The notes beneath the pieces are model-generated. The model had not been told where the DNA came from, did not search any database, and was given only the letters and a program-made list of their open reading frames with translations. Made by a program: the position numbers and the translations under genes. Below, piece after piece: positions 8,395 to 17,779 of a DNA stretch of 64,000 bases. This DNA is from Bacteroidota bacterium (GTDB lineage Bacteria; Bacteroidota; Bacteroidia; Bacteroidales; F082): the NCBI GenBank assembly GCA_016845105.1, contig JAERTF010000085.1, forward strand, positions 1-64,000, written 5' to 3'. Numbering within the stretch: position 1 is the stretch's first letter; the number at the start of each line of letters is the position of its first letter.

Positions 8395-9595
8395 GAGTGA
8401 TAATACTAGATTAAAAGTACTTCATCTGGTTAGATGGTATCCGAATAGATACGATCCAATGCCAGGATTGTTTATACAACGCCATGCTGAAGCTGCAAAT
8501 TTATTTGCCAATTGTGGTTTGGTTTATACACATCAAGTTGATGTACCAAAACTCAATGAAGGCAAATATTTCTTGGATTATGATGTTATAAATAGCGTAC
8601 CAACTTCAAGAGTTTATTATAAGGCATATAGTTCCCCTTTTCAACCGCTAAATAAACTAATAAACTCCTATAGGTTTTTTAAAGCAAATAACCTTGGGAT
8701 AAAAAAAATTACGAACGAGATTGGATCATTCGACCTAGTGCATGTGCATATCCTGACCCGGTTGGGTATCTATGGTTTATATTATAAAATAATCAAAAAA
8801 AAGCCTTTTATTATCACCGAACATTGGTCGAGGTATTTGGAGCTAACCAATGCGTTTAATGGATTGATTCGGAAGTACGTAACAAGGATTATTGTTATGA
8901 ATGCATCTTTTGTTACTGCAGTTACTAAAAACTTATCAAATTCCATGCAATCGCATAATCTTCAAAATAATAGATATGTAATACTACCAAATGTTGTGTC
9001 AGGTACTTTTATGGATAAGCAGAAGTCCGAAACCTGTCAAAACAAAAAAAGTACTTTTATACATGTTAGCTGTTTCGAAGACAAATCAAAAAATGTAAGT
9101 GGTTTATTAAGAGTTATAAGCAAACTATCTAAAGTTCGTGATGATTTTACCTTTCGCTTGGTTGGAGATGGCATGGATATGGAATGGTTGAAGAAATATT
9201 CGGAAGAGTTAGAGCTAAATACTAAACATGTAACCTTTACTGGCTTGCTAGAAGGTGAGGCTCTGGTTGAAGAGATGAGCAAATCTGATATGTTAGTTAT
9301 ATTTAGTAATTATGAGAATTTTCCAGTGGTAATAAATGAATCTCTTTCATTGGGAGTTCCTGTTATCGCAACCAGAGTGGGTGGGATTCCTGAAAGGATA
9401 AATGAGCAAAATGGAGTACTTATTAATCCCGGAGATGAAGGTGCTCTTCAAAAGGCAATAGGTAATTTTCTTGATAAAAAACTTACATTTAATATGAATG
9501 AAATTCAGAGAAAAGCACGTGATGAGTTCTCACCCCAATCGATTGGGAAAACATTATTTGAATTGTACCAAAAGTCGTTAGCTACTATGAAATAA
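8387..9595 (+). CDS. Glycosyltransferase family 4
   Basis: This 402-residue GT-B enzyme starts at ATG 8387, overlapping the kinase gene by 8 bp. The N-terminal Rossmann half begins LKVLHLVRWYPN and includes FDLVHVHILTRLG. The C-terminal half has the family donor-binding features: FRLVGDGMDMEWL, HVTFTGLLEGEALVEEM, and NFPVVINESLSLGVPVIATRVGGIPERI with the E-x7-E pattern. It transfers a nucleotide-sugar residue to a glycan or lipid acceptor at the cytoplasmic face of the membrane. Acceptor and sugar cannot be told. Its place behind the vitamin cassette looks like operon convenience, not a shared pathway. Confidence 0.88.
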   Translation: MVRSDNTRLKVLHLVRWYPNRYDPMPGLFIQRHAEAANLFANCGLVYTHQVDVPKLNEGKYFLDYDVINSVPTSRVYYKAYSSPFQPLNKLINSYRFFKANNLGIKKITNEIGSFDLVHVHILTRLGIYGLYYKIIKKKPFIITEHWSRYLELTNAFNGLIRKYVTRIIVMNASFVTAVTKNLSNSMQSHNLQNNRYVILPNVVSGTFMDKQKSETCQNKKSTFIHVSCFEDKSKNVSGLLRVISKLSKVRDDFTFRLVGDGMDMEWLKKYSEELELNTKHVTFTGLLEGEALVEEMSKSDMLVIFSNYENFPVVINESLSLGVPVIATRVGGIPERINEQNGVLINPGDEGALQKAIGNFLDKKLTFNMNEIQRKARDEFSPQSIGKTLFELYQKSLATMK

Positions 9596-9611
9596 TAGTA
9601 GCTAAATTGCT

Positions 9612-10478
9612 CTATTCATGTAAAGCAATCATAGGTAATCCCAACTTAAAAAAATCATGTTTCGTAATGGTCTCTTTAAATAGCGAATGAAAGAAATTGG
9701 ATTTATGTGCAATAAATGCTATTGAATTGATATTATTATCTTTAGTAAAGGTTTCAAGCGCATCAGACTTATCTTCTGTATCTACCATTGCAAAACTGAT
9801 GTTTAGTTTATCGTTGAAATCAAATGACCCCTTAAGATCCTCTATCAATTGTAAGTTTTTATCATGACTACCCTCAAAGTGGAAGTGGGCAACATGTATC
9901 CTAGTAGGAATGTTCTCAAATACTTTGGTAAGCAACTGTATCTTCGAATAATCTTTTTCATGATTGTTAGATGCGTACATTATATTTAACTCCGAGTAAT
10001 TATGGTCACCAATTGGTACAGCAATAACTGGGATTATAGCTTTATTCATTATTCTTTTTGCCATACTACCCTCAAATATTTCACTTTTTCCATTTCCTTG
10101 TGTACCCATAACAATAAACTCTGGATTAACCTCATCGCAGAGATTTGTAATTTCCCAACTGGGGTCACCTCCGGTAACTAATGTTTCAACTTTAAAATTA
10201 GAAAGGTGATTTTGTTTTAGAAAGTCAATAACCTCATCCTTAAGGACCTTCATCTGTTTTTCTGCTTGATTTCTAAATTCTTCCACAAGCTGCATGTTCA
10301 AATATGTTTCATTATCAAACCCGCTGTTTATACTAGGGTCAGGTATAACAATCTGATCGTTAAATGAATGTTGAAAATATAATCTTGTTTTTGCTTCGTG
10401 TCCGGCAATTTTTATGGCAAATTTATATGTTGAAACTGAGTGATCCGAAAAGTCAACTGGTATAAGTATGGTTTTCAT
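9612..10478 (-). CDS. Tandem universal stress protein
   Basis: This 288-residue protein has two USP domains. The first (residues ~1-148) is canonical: the N-terminal strand MKTILIPVDFSDHS holds the ATP-contacting Asp, and the nucleotide loop reads GTQGNGKSEIFEGS followed by IPVIAVP. The second domain (~150-288) keeps the fold but has lost the glycine-rich loop, so it probably does not bind ATP. Such tandem USPs are common in Bacteroidota and respond to starvation or redox stress. The gene is alone on the minus strand and converges with the glycosyltransferase with 16 bp between them. Confidence 0.88.
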   Translation of the reverse strand: MKTILIPVDFSDHSVSTYKFAIKIAGHEAKTRLYFQHSFNDQIVIPDPSINSGFDNETYLNMQLVEEFRNQAEKQMKVLKDEVIDFLKQNHLSNFKVETLVTGGDPSWEITNLCDEVNPEFIVMGTQGNGKSEIFEGSMAKRIMNKAIIPVIAVPIGDHNYSELNIMYASNNHEKDYSKIQLLTKVFENIPTRIHVAHFHFEGSHDKNLQLIEDLKGSFDFNDKLNISFAMVDTEDKSDALETFTKDNNINSIAFIAHKSNFFHSLFKETITKHDFFKLGLPMIALHE

Positions 10479-10660
10479 TTTATGGATTTTATTGTGTTTA
10501 TATTGATCAAATTGAGAAGAAATTATTTCCCTACTTGTGATCGTAAAGTTATAAAAAAAGATTATTCAATGAAAAGTGTATTACTATTCAGATTATCCAT
10601 TATTTTTACGGGGATTATAATGCCATTTTATTTTGAAGGAATTAAGGTAAAATAGTAGAT

Positions 10661-12016
10661 ATGAATATACATTTTATTGCCATAGGTGGAAGTGCAATGC
10701 ATAATCTTGCAATTGCATTAAAAATAGGTGGTCATAAGGTAACTGGTTCAGATGATGAAATTTTTGAACCCTCAAGAAGCCGATTGAAAAATTATGGATT
10801 ATTGCCTTTGAATGATGGATGGTTTCCGGAGAATCTGACAAAACAAATAGATGCAATTATACTAGGGATGCATGCCCGACCCGACAACCCTGAATTGCTT
10901 AAGGCACAAGAACTTGGTATTAAGATATATTCATACCCCGAGTTTCTTTATTATCATTCGAAAGATAAAAAACGTATTGTTATTGGCGGTAGTCATGGTA
11001 AAACCACCATCACTGCTATTATAATGCATGTGCTGAAAAAGTTGAAACTTGATTTTGATTACTTGGTTGGATCAAAAATAAAGGATTTTGATGTAATGGT
11101 AAGGCTAAGTAATGATGCCCCCATAATGATTTTTGAAGGAGATGAATATTTAAGCTCTCCAATTGATTTACGACCTAAATTCCACTGGTATTCGCCTGAT
11201 ATTGCATTAATTAGTGGCATTGCCTGGGATCATATAAACGTGTTTCCAACATTTAAAAACTACTTGAGTCAATTTGAGAAATTTATTTCTCTGATTAATA
11301 AAGATGGTGTTCTTATATATAATCAAGATGATACTGCTTTAGTTGGTTTGACAAATGGGCTTAATAAAGTAAAGCTAGTTCCTTACGGTAAACCAGATTA
11401 TTTTATTGTGGATGGAGTAGTGTATATCCGACATGATGGTAAAGATTATAAGTTGGGTATATTTGGCAAGCATAATATGGAAAATATTGAAGGAGCCAGA
11501 AGAGTTTGTAATGAGCTAGGTATTAATGATACGAGTTTTTACGATACGGTTAGTAGTTTTGAGGGTACATCAAATAGACTAGAGTTAATACTCGCAAATA
11601 GCAATGGTTTTTTATATAAGGATTTTGCACATGCTCCTTCCAAAGTAAAAGCGACAGTAAAAGCAGTAAGGGAACAATTTCCTCAATTAAACTTCGTTGC
11701 TTGTCTAGAGCTTCATACTTTTAGTAGTTTAAATATAGACTTCATTGAGGGTTACTATGATACCTTGAGTATGGCTGATCATGCATGTGTTTATTTCAAT
11801 AAACATACTTTGTCGATGAAACGTTTACCGGAATTATCGGTAAAAGATGTTCGAAATGCTTTTGGTAGGAATAGTTTACAGGTATTTGGTGATCCTGGTG
11901 ATCTGAACAAATGGTTGATGTCAAATAAGAAAAAGGATACAGTTTATTTAATGATGAGCTCTGGCAACTTCAGTGGGATCAATTTTAATGAGCTAAGCGT
12001 TAAATTATTAGGCTGA
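10661..12016 (+). CDS. mpl: UDP-MurNAc:L-Ala-gamma-D-Glu-mDAP ligase (Mpl)
   Basis: Mpl reattaches the recycled murein tripeptide to UDP-MurNAc. The 451-residue protein starts with the Mur N-terminal Rossmann motif (HFIAIGGSAMHNLAIAL). It then has the ATP P-loop GGSHGKTTITAI, the central FEGDEY and WDHINVFPT segments, and the ligase C-terminal part with FKDFAHAPSKVKATV, which resembles the DYAHHPT region of Mur ligases. The GGSAMHNLA form of the N-motif separates Mpl from MurC. A DUF1573 protein gene follows 7 bp downstream. It acts in the cytosol. Confidence 0.9.
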   Translation: MNIHFIAIGGSAMHNLAIALKIGGHKVTGSDDEIFEPSRSRLKNYGLLPLNDGWFPENLTKQIDAIILGMHARPDNPELLKAQELGIKIYSYPEFLYYHSKDKKRIVIGGSHGKTTITAIIMHVLKKLKLDFDYLVGSKIKDFDVMVRLSNDAPIMIFEGDEYLSSPIDLRPKFHWYSPDIALISGIAWDHINVFPTFKNYLSQFEKFISLINKDGVLIYNQDDTALVGLTNGLNKVKLVPYGKPDYFIVDGVVYIRHDGKDYKLGIFGKHNMENIEGARRVCNELGINDTSFYDTVSSFEGTSNRLELILANSNGFLYKDFAHAPSKVKATVKAVREQFPQLNFVACLELHTFSSLNIDFIEGYYDTLSMADHACVYFNKHTLSMKRLPELSVKDVRNAFGRNSLQVFGDPGDLNKWLMSNKKKDTVYLMMSSGNFSGINFNELSVKLLG

Positions 12017-12023
12017 AATTGAA

Positions 12024-12863
12024 ATGAGGTTATTTTCACTTCACATATTAGTAGTTATTGTTTTTTTCATTTTACCAATGGAACTATTTTCCCAAAACGA
12101 GGTTGATAGTTTAGTAATAAAGAAATTCCCAACAATAATTGGAAATATTGGTTTTGCCATTGATAGTAATGATATTGTGATTGGAGATGTACCAAAAGGG
12201 CAGATTACTACTCTTAATTTTGAAATATATAACTTTGGAAATTCAAATGTTGTTTTTACAAATGGACAGTCAAATACATTTGTATCTCAAGCGTTTGATC
12301 CGGTTGTGTTAGGTCCTGGCATGAGTGGTAATATGACAGTTGACCTTGATCTTGATCCTGAAATGGAATTTGGTGAATTTGATGCTGAGATATCTATTAT
12401 TAGCGATGATAAGAAGAACCCTTATAAGTTTCTAAATCTATTATTTAATATCATTGAAGGAAGTGGTGGTTTAAATTCGGGAGTTTATGATACTGTTCCA
12501 CATATTGTATTCGATCATTATAATCACGATTATGGACATCTAACACGTGGAAAAGTTCAATACCATACTTTTATTGTGAAAAATGAAGGTACCTTACCTC
12601 TCATTATAAGTGAAATTACTTTTCCAGATGGAATTACAATAATGGATAGACCTACTGAAGCATTAATGTATGGAGAAAGCTCTATTTTGCGTCTAAAGAT
12701 AAATACCAGAGGTAGGGTTGGGGTTCAGCATCAATCTGTACTAGTGCATTCAAATGACCCTGATAACCCACTGGTTATCTTGGGTATACATGGATCTGTA
12801 AGGGTATATCCCAGCCATAAAAAAACCTCTGTTCAGTGTAATCCACAACAACAGAGGTTCTAG
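12024..12863 (+). CDS. Secreted protein with two DUF1573/ASH-like domains
   Basis: This 279-residue protein has a signal peptide (residues 1-23, ending in FSQ). Two Ig-like repeats follow: one at ~45-145 (IGDVPKGQITTLNFEIYNFGN) and a second at ~160-265 (FDHYNHDYGHLTRGKVQYHTF, then FIVKNEGTLPLIIS). The second fits DUF1573 better. The SCGC cysteine motif of the family is absent from both. It lies 7 bp behind mpl and is probably cotranscribed. The last ~13 codons coincide with the rho terminator hairpin on the other strand, so that tail may be constrained by RNA structure and not by protein function. Role unknown. Confidence 0.78.
   Translation: MRLFSLHILVVIVFFILPMELFSQNEVDSLVIKKFPTIIGNIGFAIDSNDIVIGDVPKGQITTLNFEIYNFGNSNVVFTNGQSNTFVSQAFDPVVLGPGMSGNMTVDLDLDPEMEFGEFDAEISIISDDKKNPYKFLNLLFNIIEGSGGLNSGVYDTVPHIVFDHYNHDYGHLTRGKVQYHTFIVKNEGTLPLIISEITFPDGITIMDRPTEALMYGESSILRLKINTRGRVGVQHQSVLVHSNDPDNPLVILGIHGSVRVYPSHKKTSVQCNPQQQRF
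12824..12859 (-). terminator. Intrinsic terminator of rho, inside the end of the convergent gene
   Basis: A 10-bp perfect stem (AACCTCTGTT / AACAGAGGTT) with a 16-base loop is followed, on the minus strand, by a run of seven T (the A-run at 12818-12825 on the plus strand). It begins 24 bp after the rho stop codon and lies within the last codons of the plus-strand DUF1573 gene. Confidence 0.75.
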
Positions 12864-12882
12864 TTATTTTATTAAAAGTTGC

Positions 12883-14673
12883 TTAACTATTCATGGAGAT
12901 TAAAAATTCCTGATTAGAAGCAGTATACTTTATTCTATCCTTTAGAAACTCCATTGCTTCAACTGGGTTCATGTCGCTAAGATGATTTCTTAATACCCAA
13001 ATTCTTTGTAGTATATCTTTGTCAACCAATAGATCTTCTCGTCGTGTACTTGATGCTACTATGTCAATGGCAGGATAAATACGTTTGTTCGATAATTTTC
13101 GATCCAATTGAAGTTCCATATTCCCGGTTCCTTTGAACTCCTCGAAAATAACTTCATCCATCTTCGACCCAGTGTCAATAAGTGCAGTAGCTAGAATGGT
13201 TAATGAACCACCATGTTCGATTTGGCGTGCTGCACCAAAAAATCTTTTTGGTTTTTGTAATGCATTAGCTTCCACACCACCGGATAGTACTTTTCCGGAT
13301 GCTGGTGAAACTGTATTATAAGCCCTTGCAAGTCTTGTAATTGAATCCAAGAGTATAACAACATCATGACCACACTCGGTTAGTCTTTTCGCCTTTTCAA
13401 GAATAAGATTAGCTATTTTAACATGCTTTTCTGCTGGTTCATCAAAGGTAGATGCAACAACTTCAGCATTTACGCTTCGTGCCATATCAGTAACCTCTTC
13501 AGGACGCTCATCAATTAATAGGATAATTAGATAAACTTCCGGGTGATTGGCAGCAATTGCATTTGCAATTTCTTTGAGCAATACGGTTTTACCTGTTTTT
13601 GGTTGACTTACAAGTAGTCCGCGTTGGCCTTTTCCAATCGGACAAAACATATCCATTATTCTAGTAGAAACTGATTCATTTTTATGTCCGGTAAGTGTAA
13701 ATCTTTTATTTGGGAACAATGGTGTAAGAAAGTCAAAAGGTACACGGTCGCGCACATCTTGAGGCAACATACCATTGATTTTATTAACTTTTATTAGTGG
13801 GAAATATTTCTCGCTTTCCTTTGGAGGACGCACCTGTCCCTTTATTGTATCTCCGGTTTTTAAGCCAAACAATTTTATTTGTGATAGGGATACATATATA
13901 TCATCAGGAGAGTTGAGATAATTATAGTCAGAAGATCTTAAAAATCCATAACCATCAGGCATTATTTCAAGTACACCCTCTGCTTCAACAATTCCTTCAA
14001 ATTCAAATGAATATTTAGGTTTTGGTTTTTCAACAGGTGGTGTATGCGTTGTTTTATTTTCAACGTTTTCAGGTCTCCTATCATGAGTTATTGGTTTTCG
14101 TTCAGCAGGTTCTTCCTTGGGTGTATCCGTCTTTGGTTTTTCACCAGGAATAACTTTCTCTGGACGTCTTTCAACAATTCTAGTTCTTTTTCTTGGTCCC
14201 TTATTTTCTCTTCGCTCGGGAACTTTGTTTTCCTCAGTAGAAACTATCTTCTCTTTTACTATAGGAGTTATTTCAGTTTTTTGAGCAGCAATTTTTTCTT
14301 CAGGTATTGCAGTAAGTTCAGTGACCGACTTTTTATTCTCAACTGGCTGTTTTTTCGGTTTGTTTTCCTTTGGTTCGGTTTTTTTTGGTTTAGCCTTGCT
14401 TACCTGATTTTTAGTTGGTTTACTCTTCGTTTCAGGTGAATCCTTTACTTCTTTTTTCTTCTTTGCAGGTTGAACCCTTTTTCTTGATTTTTGGGCTAAG
14501 GTTTTTTTCTCTGCATCAAGTATAGCTTTGGTTGGATTAAGAGCCTGGTGGTCAAGAATTTTATATACTAAATCTTTTTTAAGTAATTTTTCAGATTTAG
14601 GAATGTCGAATTCCTTGGCTATTTGTCTTAATTCGGTAACTAGTTTACCATTAAGCTCGACAATATCGTACAT
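12883..14673 (-). CDS. rho: Transcription termination factor Rho
   Basis: Rho is the hexameric RNA-dependent ATPase that ends transcription. The 596-residue protein has an N-terminal Rho-N helical domain ([19 protein letters not shown]), then a ~170-residue Lys/Pro/Glu-rich low-complexity insert (residues ~60-225) typical of Bacteroidota. The cold-shock-like RNA-binding domain ([20 protein letters not shown]) follows. The motor comprises Walker [16 protein letters not shown], Walker [18 protein letters not shown], the Q-loop and the R-loop ([14 protein letters not shown]). The -7 box at 14779-14786 implies a leader of about 100 nt. Confidence 0.97.
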   Translation of the reverse strand: MYDIVELNGKLVTELRQIAKEFDIPKSEKLLKKDLVYKILDHQALNPTKAILDAEKKTLAQKSRKRVQPAKKKKEVKDSPETKSKPTKNQVSKAKPKKTEPKENKPKKQPVENKKSVTELTAIPEEKIAAQKTEITPIVKEKIVSTEENKVPERRENKGPRKRTRIVERRPEKVIPGEKPKTDTPKEEPAERKPITHDRRPENVENKTTHTPPVEKPKPKYSFEFEGIVEAEGVLEIMPDGYGFLRSSDYNYLNSPDDIYVSLSQIKLFGLKTGDTIKGQVRPPKESEKYFPLIKVNKINGMLPQDVRDRVPFDFLTPLFPNKRFTLTGHKNESVSTRIMDMFCPIGKGQRGLLVSQPKTGKTVLLKEIANAIAANHPEVYLIILLIDERPEEVTDMARSVNAEVVASTFDEPAEKHVKIANLILEKAKRLTECGHDVVILLDSITRLARAYNTVSPASGKVLSGGVEANALQKPKRFFGAARQIEHGGSLTILATALIDTGSKMDEVIFEEFKGTGNMELQLDRKLSNKRIYPAIDIVASSTRREDLLVDKDILQRIWVLRNHLSDMNPVEAMEFLKDRIKYTASNQEFLISMNS

Positions 14674-14778
14674 ATATTGGGGATTTAATTAATCATTCAA
14701 TGCTTGAAACACTGAATCTATAAAATTATAAAATTTGATTTAAGTTTCGGAATACTAAATAACTTTGTAAAGTATTTG

Positions 14779-14786
14779 CAAATGTA
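14779..14786 (-). promoter_or_regulatory. -7 box of rho (TACATTTG on the minus strand)
   Basis: CAAATGTA on the plus strand is the reverse complement of TACATTTG, an exact consensus match 106 bases before the rho ATG. It is divergent from, and 22 bp away from, the -7 box of the DUF4293 gene. Both boxes end in the palindrome TTTGCAAA. Confidence 0.5.
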
Positions 14787-14808
14787 CTAATATTTTTCTG
14801 TAATTAAC

Positions 14809-14816
14809 TACTTTTG
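14809..14816 (+). promoter_or_regulatory. -7 box (TACTTTTG) of the DUF4293 gene
   Basis: This exact TAnnTTTG match lies 18 bases before the ATG at 14835. It contains an in-frame TTG (14814) that would wrongly extend the protein into the promoter. Confidence 0.5.
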
Positions 14817-14834
14817 CAAAAAAATGATGAAATC

Positions 14835-15347
14835 ATGATTCAGCGTAAACAATCCATATATTTATTTCTTGCAGGAGCAATTTTAATTATAACTTACTTT
14901 GTTCCTTTGGCTAGTTTTATAGGTGAATCAAATTCACTGGTTTTGTATATTTATCAGGTTATAAGTTTAGTGCCAGGTGCAGAAACGGGATTAAGCCCTT
15001 ATTTTGTACTCCCCTTGTTGACTTCGGTTTCAATGATAATAATTCTATCTTTTCTCACAATTTTCCTATATAAGAAAAGAAAGAGCCAGTTATTGTTGGT
15101 TAGGTTTATGATGTTGTTAATATTGGTTTATATCGGATTATATTTTTTCCATTATATGGATATACTTGAAACCTTATCAGGCGGAATCGCTTCCTATGAA
15201 TATGGTTTGGTAATTCCAGGTGTTAATTTTGCAATTCCAACTGTGATCTTTATTGTACCACTTGTAACTGCCATGCTACTATTTATGGCATCAAAGGGAA
15301 TAATAAGTGATGAAAAATTGATACGGTCAACTGAAAGGTTACGTTAA
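14835..15347 (+). CDS. DUF4293 four-helix membrane protein
   Basis: This 170-residue protein starts at ATG 14835. It begins with the DUF4293 signature MIQRKQSIYLFLA and has four transmembrane segments (residues ~8-28, 50-75, 84-105, 130-155). The long loop between helices 1 and 2 presumably faces the periplasm. DUF4293 is confined to Bacteroidota and is frequently divergent from rho, as here. No function is known. It converges on a metallophosphoesterase gene with a 15-bp gap. Confidence 0.8.
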   Translation: MIQRKQSIYLFLAGAILIITYFVPLASFIGESNSLVLYIYQVISLVPGAETGLSPYFVLPLLTSVSMIIILSFLTIFLYKKRKSQLLLVRFMMLLILVYIGLYFFHYMDILETLSGGIASYEYGLVIPGVNFAIPTVIFIVPLVTAMLLFMASKGIISDEKLIRSTERLR

Positions 15348-15362
15348 TTATCAGGTTATTGT

Positions 15363-15857
15363 TTACTTTCTTTTAATTTCAAATACTTCCAAATCGGTAA
15401 TCTTTTCTGATTCAAGCATGAATCTTATAAATGTAATGTGATGATGAAACCCTGAATTACCAGCAGCTCCAGGATTAATATGAAGTAGGTTATTCTTTTT
15501 GTCGGGTATTACTTTCAGTATATGTGAATGTCCAGAAATAAATAATCCGGGCCTGTACTTACTGATTAGATCTCTTCCTTTTTCTGAATATCTTCCTGGA
15601 TAACCGCCAATGTGTAACATTAGTACCCTAAGATTTTCAATGGTAAAAAATTCGTACTCTTTTAATTCTTTTCTTAAAATTCCACCGTCGATATTACCAT
15701 AAACAGCTCTAATTGGTTTGAAGTTTTTAAAAGTATCGAATGTTTCAATATTACCAATATCACCGGCATGCCATATTTCATCACAGTTGCTAAAAAAAGA
15801 GAACACCCGTGGATGAATCCATCCATGAGTGTCCGAAATTAGCCCTATTTGTTTCAT
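15363..15857 (-). CDS. YfcE/MJ0936-type metallophosphoesterase
   Basis: This 164-residue calcineurin-like phosphoesterase has the metal-binding motifs in order: ISDTHG (D-x-H), AGDIGN (GD), VYGNIDG (GN-D), then LHIGGYPG and SGHSHILKV (GHTH-like), and a NPGAAG end. This is the small single-domain YfcE/MJ0936 type that hydrolyses phosphodiesters with Mn2+ or Ni2+. The natural substrate is unknown. It is the last gene of a tight unit with mscS and DUF3078 (2 bp from the latter). Cytosolic. Confidence 0.88.
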   Translation of the reverse strand: MKQIGLISDTHGWIHPRVFSFFSNCDEIWHAGDIGNIETFDTFKNFKPIRAVYGNIDGGILRKELKEYEFFTIENLRVLMLHIGGYPGRYSEKGRDLISKYRPGLFISGHSHILKVIPDKKNNLLHINPGAAGNSGFHHHITFIRFMLESEKITDLEVFEIKRK

Positions 15858-15859
15858 TA

Positions 15860-16768
15860 TTAAAACTTTGCCACAAGTCCTAATTGCATATTCTCATTAA
15901 ACTGTGTTCGTGGACCAATTGGGTCTCCATTTTCGTTATGGAAAATTATATCATTATCATAAATCAATTCTGTATTAATATTTACGTTGAGCCATGAATT
16001 AACTTTTAGAGTTAAAACAACCTGCCAGTTTATATCAATATTTTGAGGATTATTAAGATAATCAGAGAAAAGCTCAAGTTTTGTATTGAAGTTAACATTC
16101 TTAAAGATATCATACGCAAAAATCATCAAGGCCTTTGCACCAAACATTGTTTTTACTTGTTTGGCATGAGTAATTACACCTGTAGTTGTATCAATAGTTG
16201 CCGGATCTAATCCGAATGATCCTAAGTCGGCAAGAGCCTGGTCATTTACAATAATCCATTTGGCCGTAGCTGGAGAAAAATTTAGGCTAAAGAAATCGTT
16301 AGGTTTCCATTCAATACCAGGACCTAAATCAATAGTTCCGGGTGCCATAAATTTTGAAATGAAATTGGTTGAATCAACCTTATAGTCATAGCCTTTAGCG
16401 AACTGTGATTTAAATGTTAAAAGAACTGTTGCAAATAGTTTTGGATGAAATTTATAACCATATGATGATATAAATTCAATCTTATCATCTGTTTTCATTG
16501 GATCATTTTCGCCAATAAGTGAATAACCCAAAGCCAGGTTCAACCAATTGTCCCACTTATGCTTATCTTTTGTGTAATTGGCTAAGATAGAATATTTACC
16601 CGTTGTAGCTAAGGTGCTCTCTCCTCCAGCTGACCAATTTGAAAAATAGCTTTGGGAGAAGTTTAAACTCATATTATTCTCTATTTTCCAGTACTTTATG
16701 GTGTCAGCTGTTTGTCCAAATGCCATAAGTCCGGTAGCAATAAATACTAACGATAGTAATTTTTTCAT
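15860..16768 (-). CDS. DUF3078 outer-membrane beta-barrel-like protein
   Basis: This 302-residue protein has a signal peptide ending GLMAFGQ. The mature part is a run of amphipathic beta-strands with aromatic ends, as in outer-membrane barrels. It starts with the DUF3078 hallmark YWKIENNMSLNFSQSYFSNWSAGGESTLA and ends with strand-like VNINTELIYDND and a C-terminal GLVAKF terminating in Phe, a usual barrel insertion signal. Function is unknown; the family is Bacteroidota-specific. It sits 12 bp downstream of an mscS gene and 2 bp before the phosphoesterase. Confidence 0.82.
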   Translation of the reverse strand: MKKLLSLVFIATGLMAFGQTADTIKYWKIENNMSLNFSQSYFSNWSAGGESTLATTGKYSILANYTKDKHKWDNWLNLALGYSLIGENDPMKTDDKIEFISSYGYKFHPKLFATVLLTFKSQFAKGYDYKVDSTNFISKFMAPGTIDLGPGIEWKPNDFFSLNFSPATAKWIIVNDQALADLGSFGLDPATIDTTTGVITHAKQVKTMFGAKALMIFAYDIFKNVNFNTKLELFSDYLNNPQNIDINWQVVLTLKVNSWLNVNINTELIYDNDIIFHNENGDPIGPRTQFNENMQLGLVAKF

Positions 16769-16780
16769 ATGAATATATTT

Positions 16781-17623
16781 TTAGTTTATTTTATTTAGAT
16801 GGATATCCATTTGTGGGAAAGGAATATTGATATTGTTCTTTTCAGCATTCTTATAAAATTTTTCATTCATTTCAAAAAATACTCCCCAGTAATCATCAGG
16901 CTTTACCCAAACACGAACCGTTAGGTTGACAGAACTATCAGCCAAAGCACCAAGCACTATAAATGGTTCGGCAGGCTCATTTAGGATTCTTTTGTCTTCT
17001 TTTATAAATCCCAAAATCATTTGTTTTGCTGTATCATAATTATCACCATAACCAATACCAAAAGTCCAATCAACTCGTCTGAATTCCTGAGTGCTGAAAT
17101 TTGTTAAGTTTCCATTTGATAATGGTCCATTTGGAATTATTATTGTTTTATTGTCTGGAGTGGTTAGAATTGTAACAAATATTTGAATCTCTTTAACTGT
17201 ACCCATTTCTCCCTGGGCACTAATGAAGTCTCCTATTTTAAATGGCTTAAAAAAGAGTATCATAACACCCCCGGCAAAATTTGATAATGTACCGTTAAAT
17301 GCCATTGCAATGGCAAGCGATGCAGCTGTTAGCATAGCAATGAAAGTAGTCATCTGTATGCCAACCATCCCAAGAACACTTATGATAAGTATAATCTTAA
17401 GAACTATATTAAGCATACTTTTCAAAAAGGATTTTAAAGCAGGTGTGATGTCTGTTTTATCCATTAATATAAAAGTCCTCTTGGTAATTATCTTAATAAC
17501 CCAAAACCCAATTATTAGAACGACTATTGCTCCCAATAATTTTAATCCGTATTCCATTCCTGTTTCGGATAACCATGTAACCATTGCGTCAGCTTTGGTT
17601 GAAAGTACTTCAATTTGATCCAT
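16781..17623 (-). CDS. mscS: Small-conductance mechanosensitive channel MscS (copy 1)
   Basis: This 280-residue inner-membrane channel opens under hypo-osmotic stress to release solutes. It has three transmembrane helices (residues ~25-45, 65-85, 90-115). The pore helix TM3 carries the Ala/Gly packing pattern (TAASLAIAMAFNGTLSNFAGGVMI). The beta and alpha/beta cytoplasmic domains follow (FKPFKIGDFISAQGEMGTVKEI and TPDNKTIIIPNGPLSNGNLTN). Length is like E. coli MscS. It is a close paralogue of the gene at 18667-19515; the two clearly arose by duplication. It probably heads an operon with DUF3078 and the phosphoesterase. Confidence 0.94.
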   Translation of the reverse strand: MDQIEVLSTKADAMVTWLSETGMEYGLKLLGAIVVLIIGFWVIKIITKRTFILMDKTDITPALKSFLKSMLNIVLKIILIISVLGMVGIQMTTFIAMLTAASLAIAMAFNGTLSNFAGGVMILFFKPFKIGDFISAQGEMGTVKEIQIFVTILTTPDNKTIIIPNGPLSNGNLTNFSTQEFRRVDWTFGIGYGDNYDTAKQMILGFIKEDKRILNEPAEPFIVLGALADSSVNLTVRVWVKPDDYWGVFFEMNEKFYKNAEKNNINIPFPQMDIHLNKIN

Positions 17624-17712
17624 AATATATATATTAATAAAAAATTAAGTTCTAATGCTTAGTTTATTAAATTGATGTGTGGTAAAACAAGTATATTAAT
17701 CAATATGTGAAA

Positions 17713-17735
17713 ATATATTTGTATTACAAATATAT
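17713..17735. promoter_or_regulatory. Perfect palindrome holding two opposed -7 boxes upstream of mscS copy 1
   Basis: The inverted repeat has 11-bp arms (ATATATTTGTA and TACAAATATAT) around a single T. Each arm contains TATATTTG in opposite directions, so the site offers -7 boxes on both strands. The minus-strand box (17727-17734) lies 104 bases before the mscS start. It may be a promoter, an operator, or both. Confidence 0.4.
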
Positions 17736-17779
17736 GAAATAATTTAGGATTTAAATAGCCATATAACAGGTAGAATTGA

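Noticed and set aside
10440-10655. Open frame of 71 codons on the plus strand between the universal stress gene and mpl
   Set aside because: It starts inside the universal stress gene, has no recognisable domain, an odd composition, and no promoter of its own. It is most likely chance.
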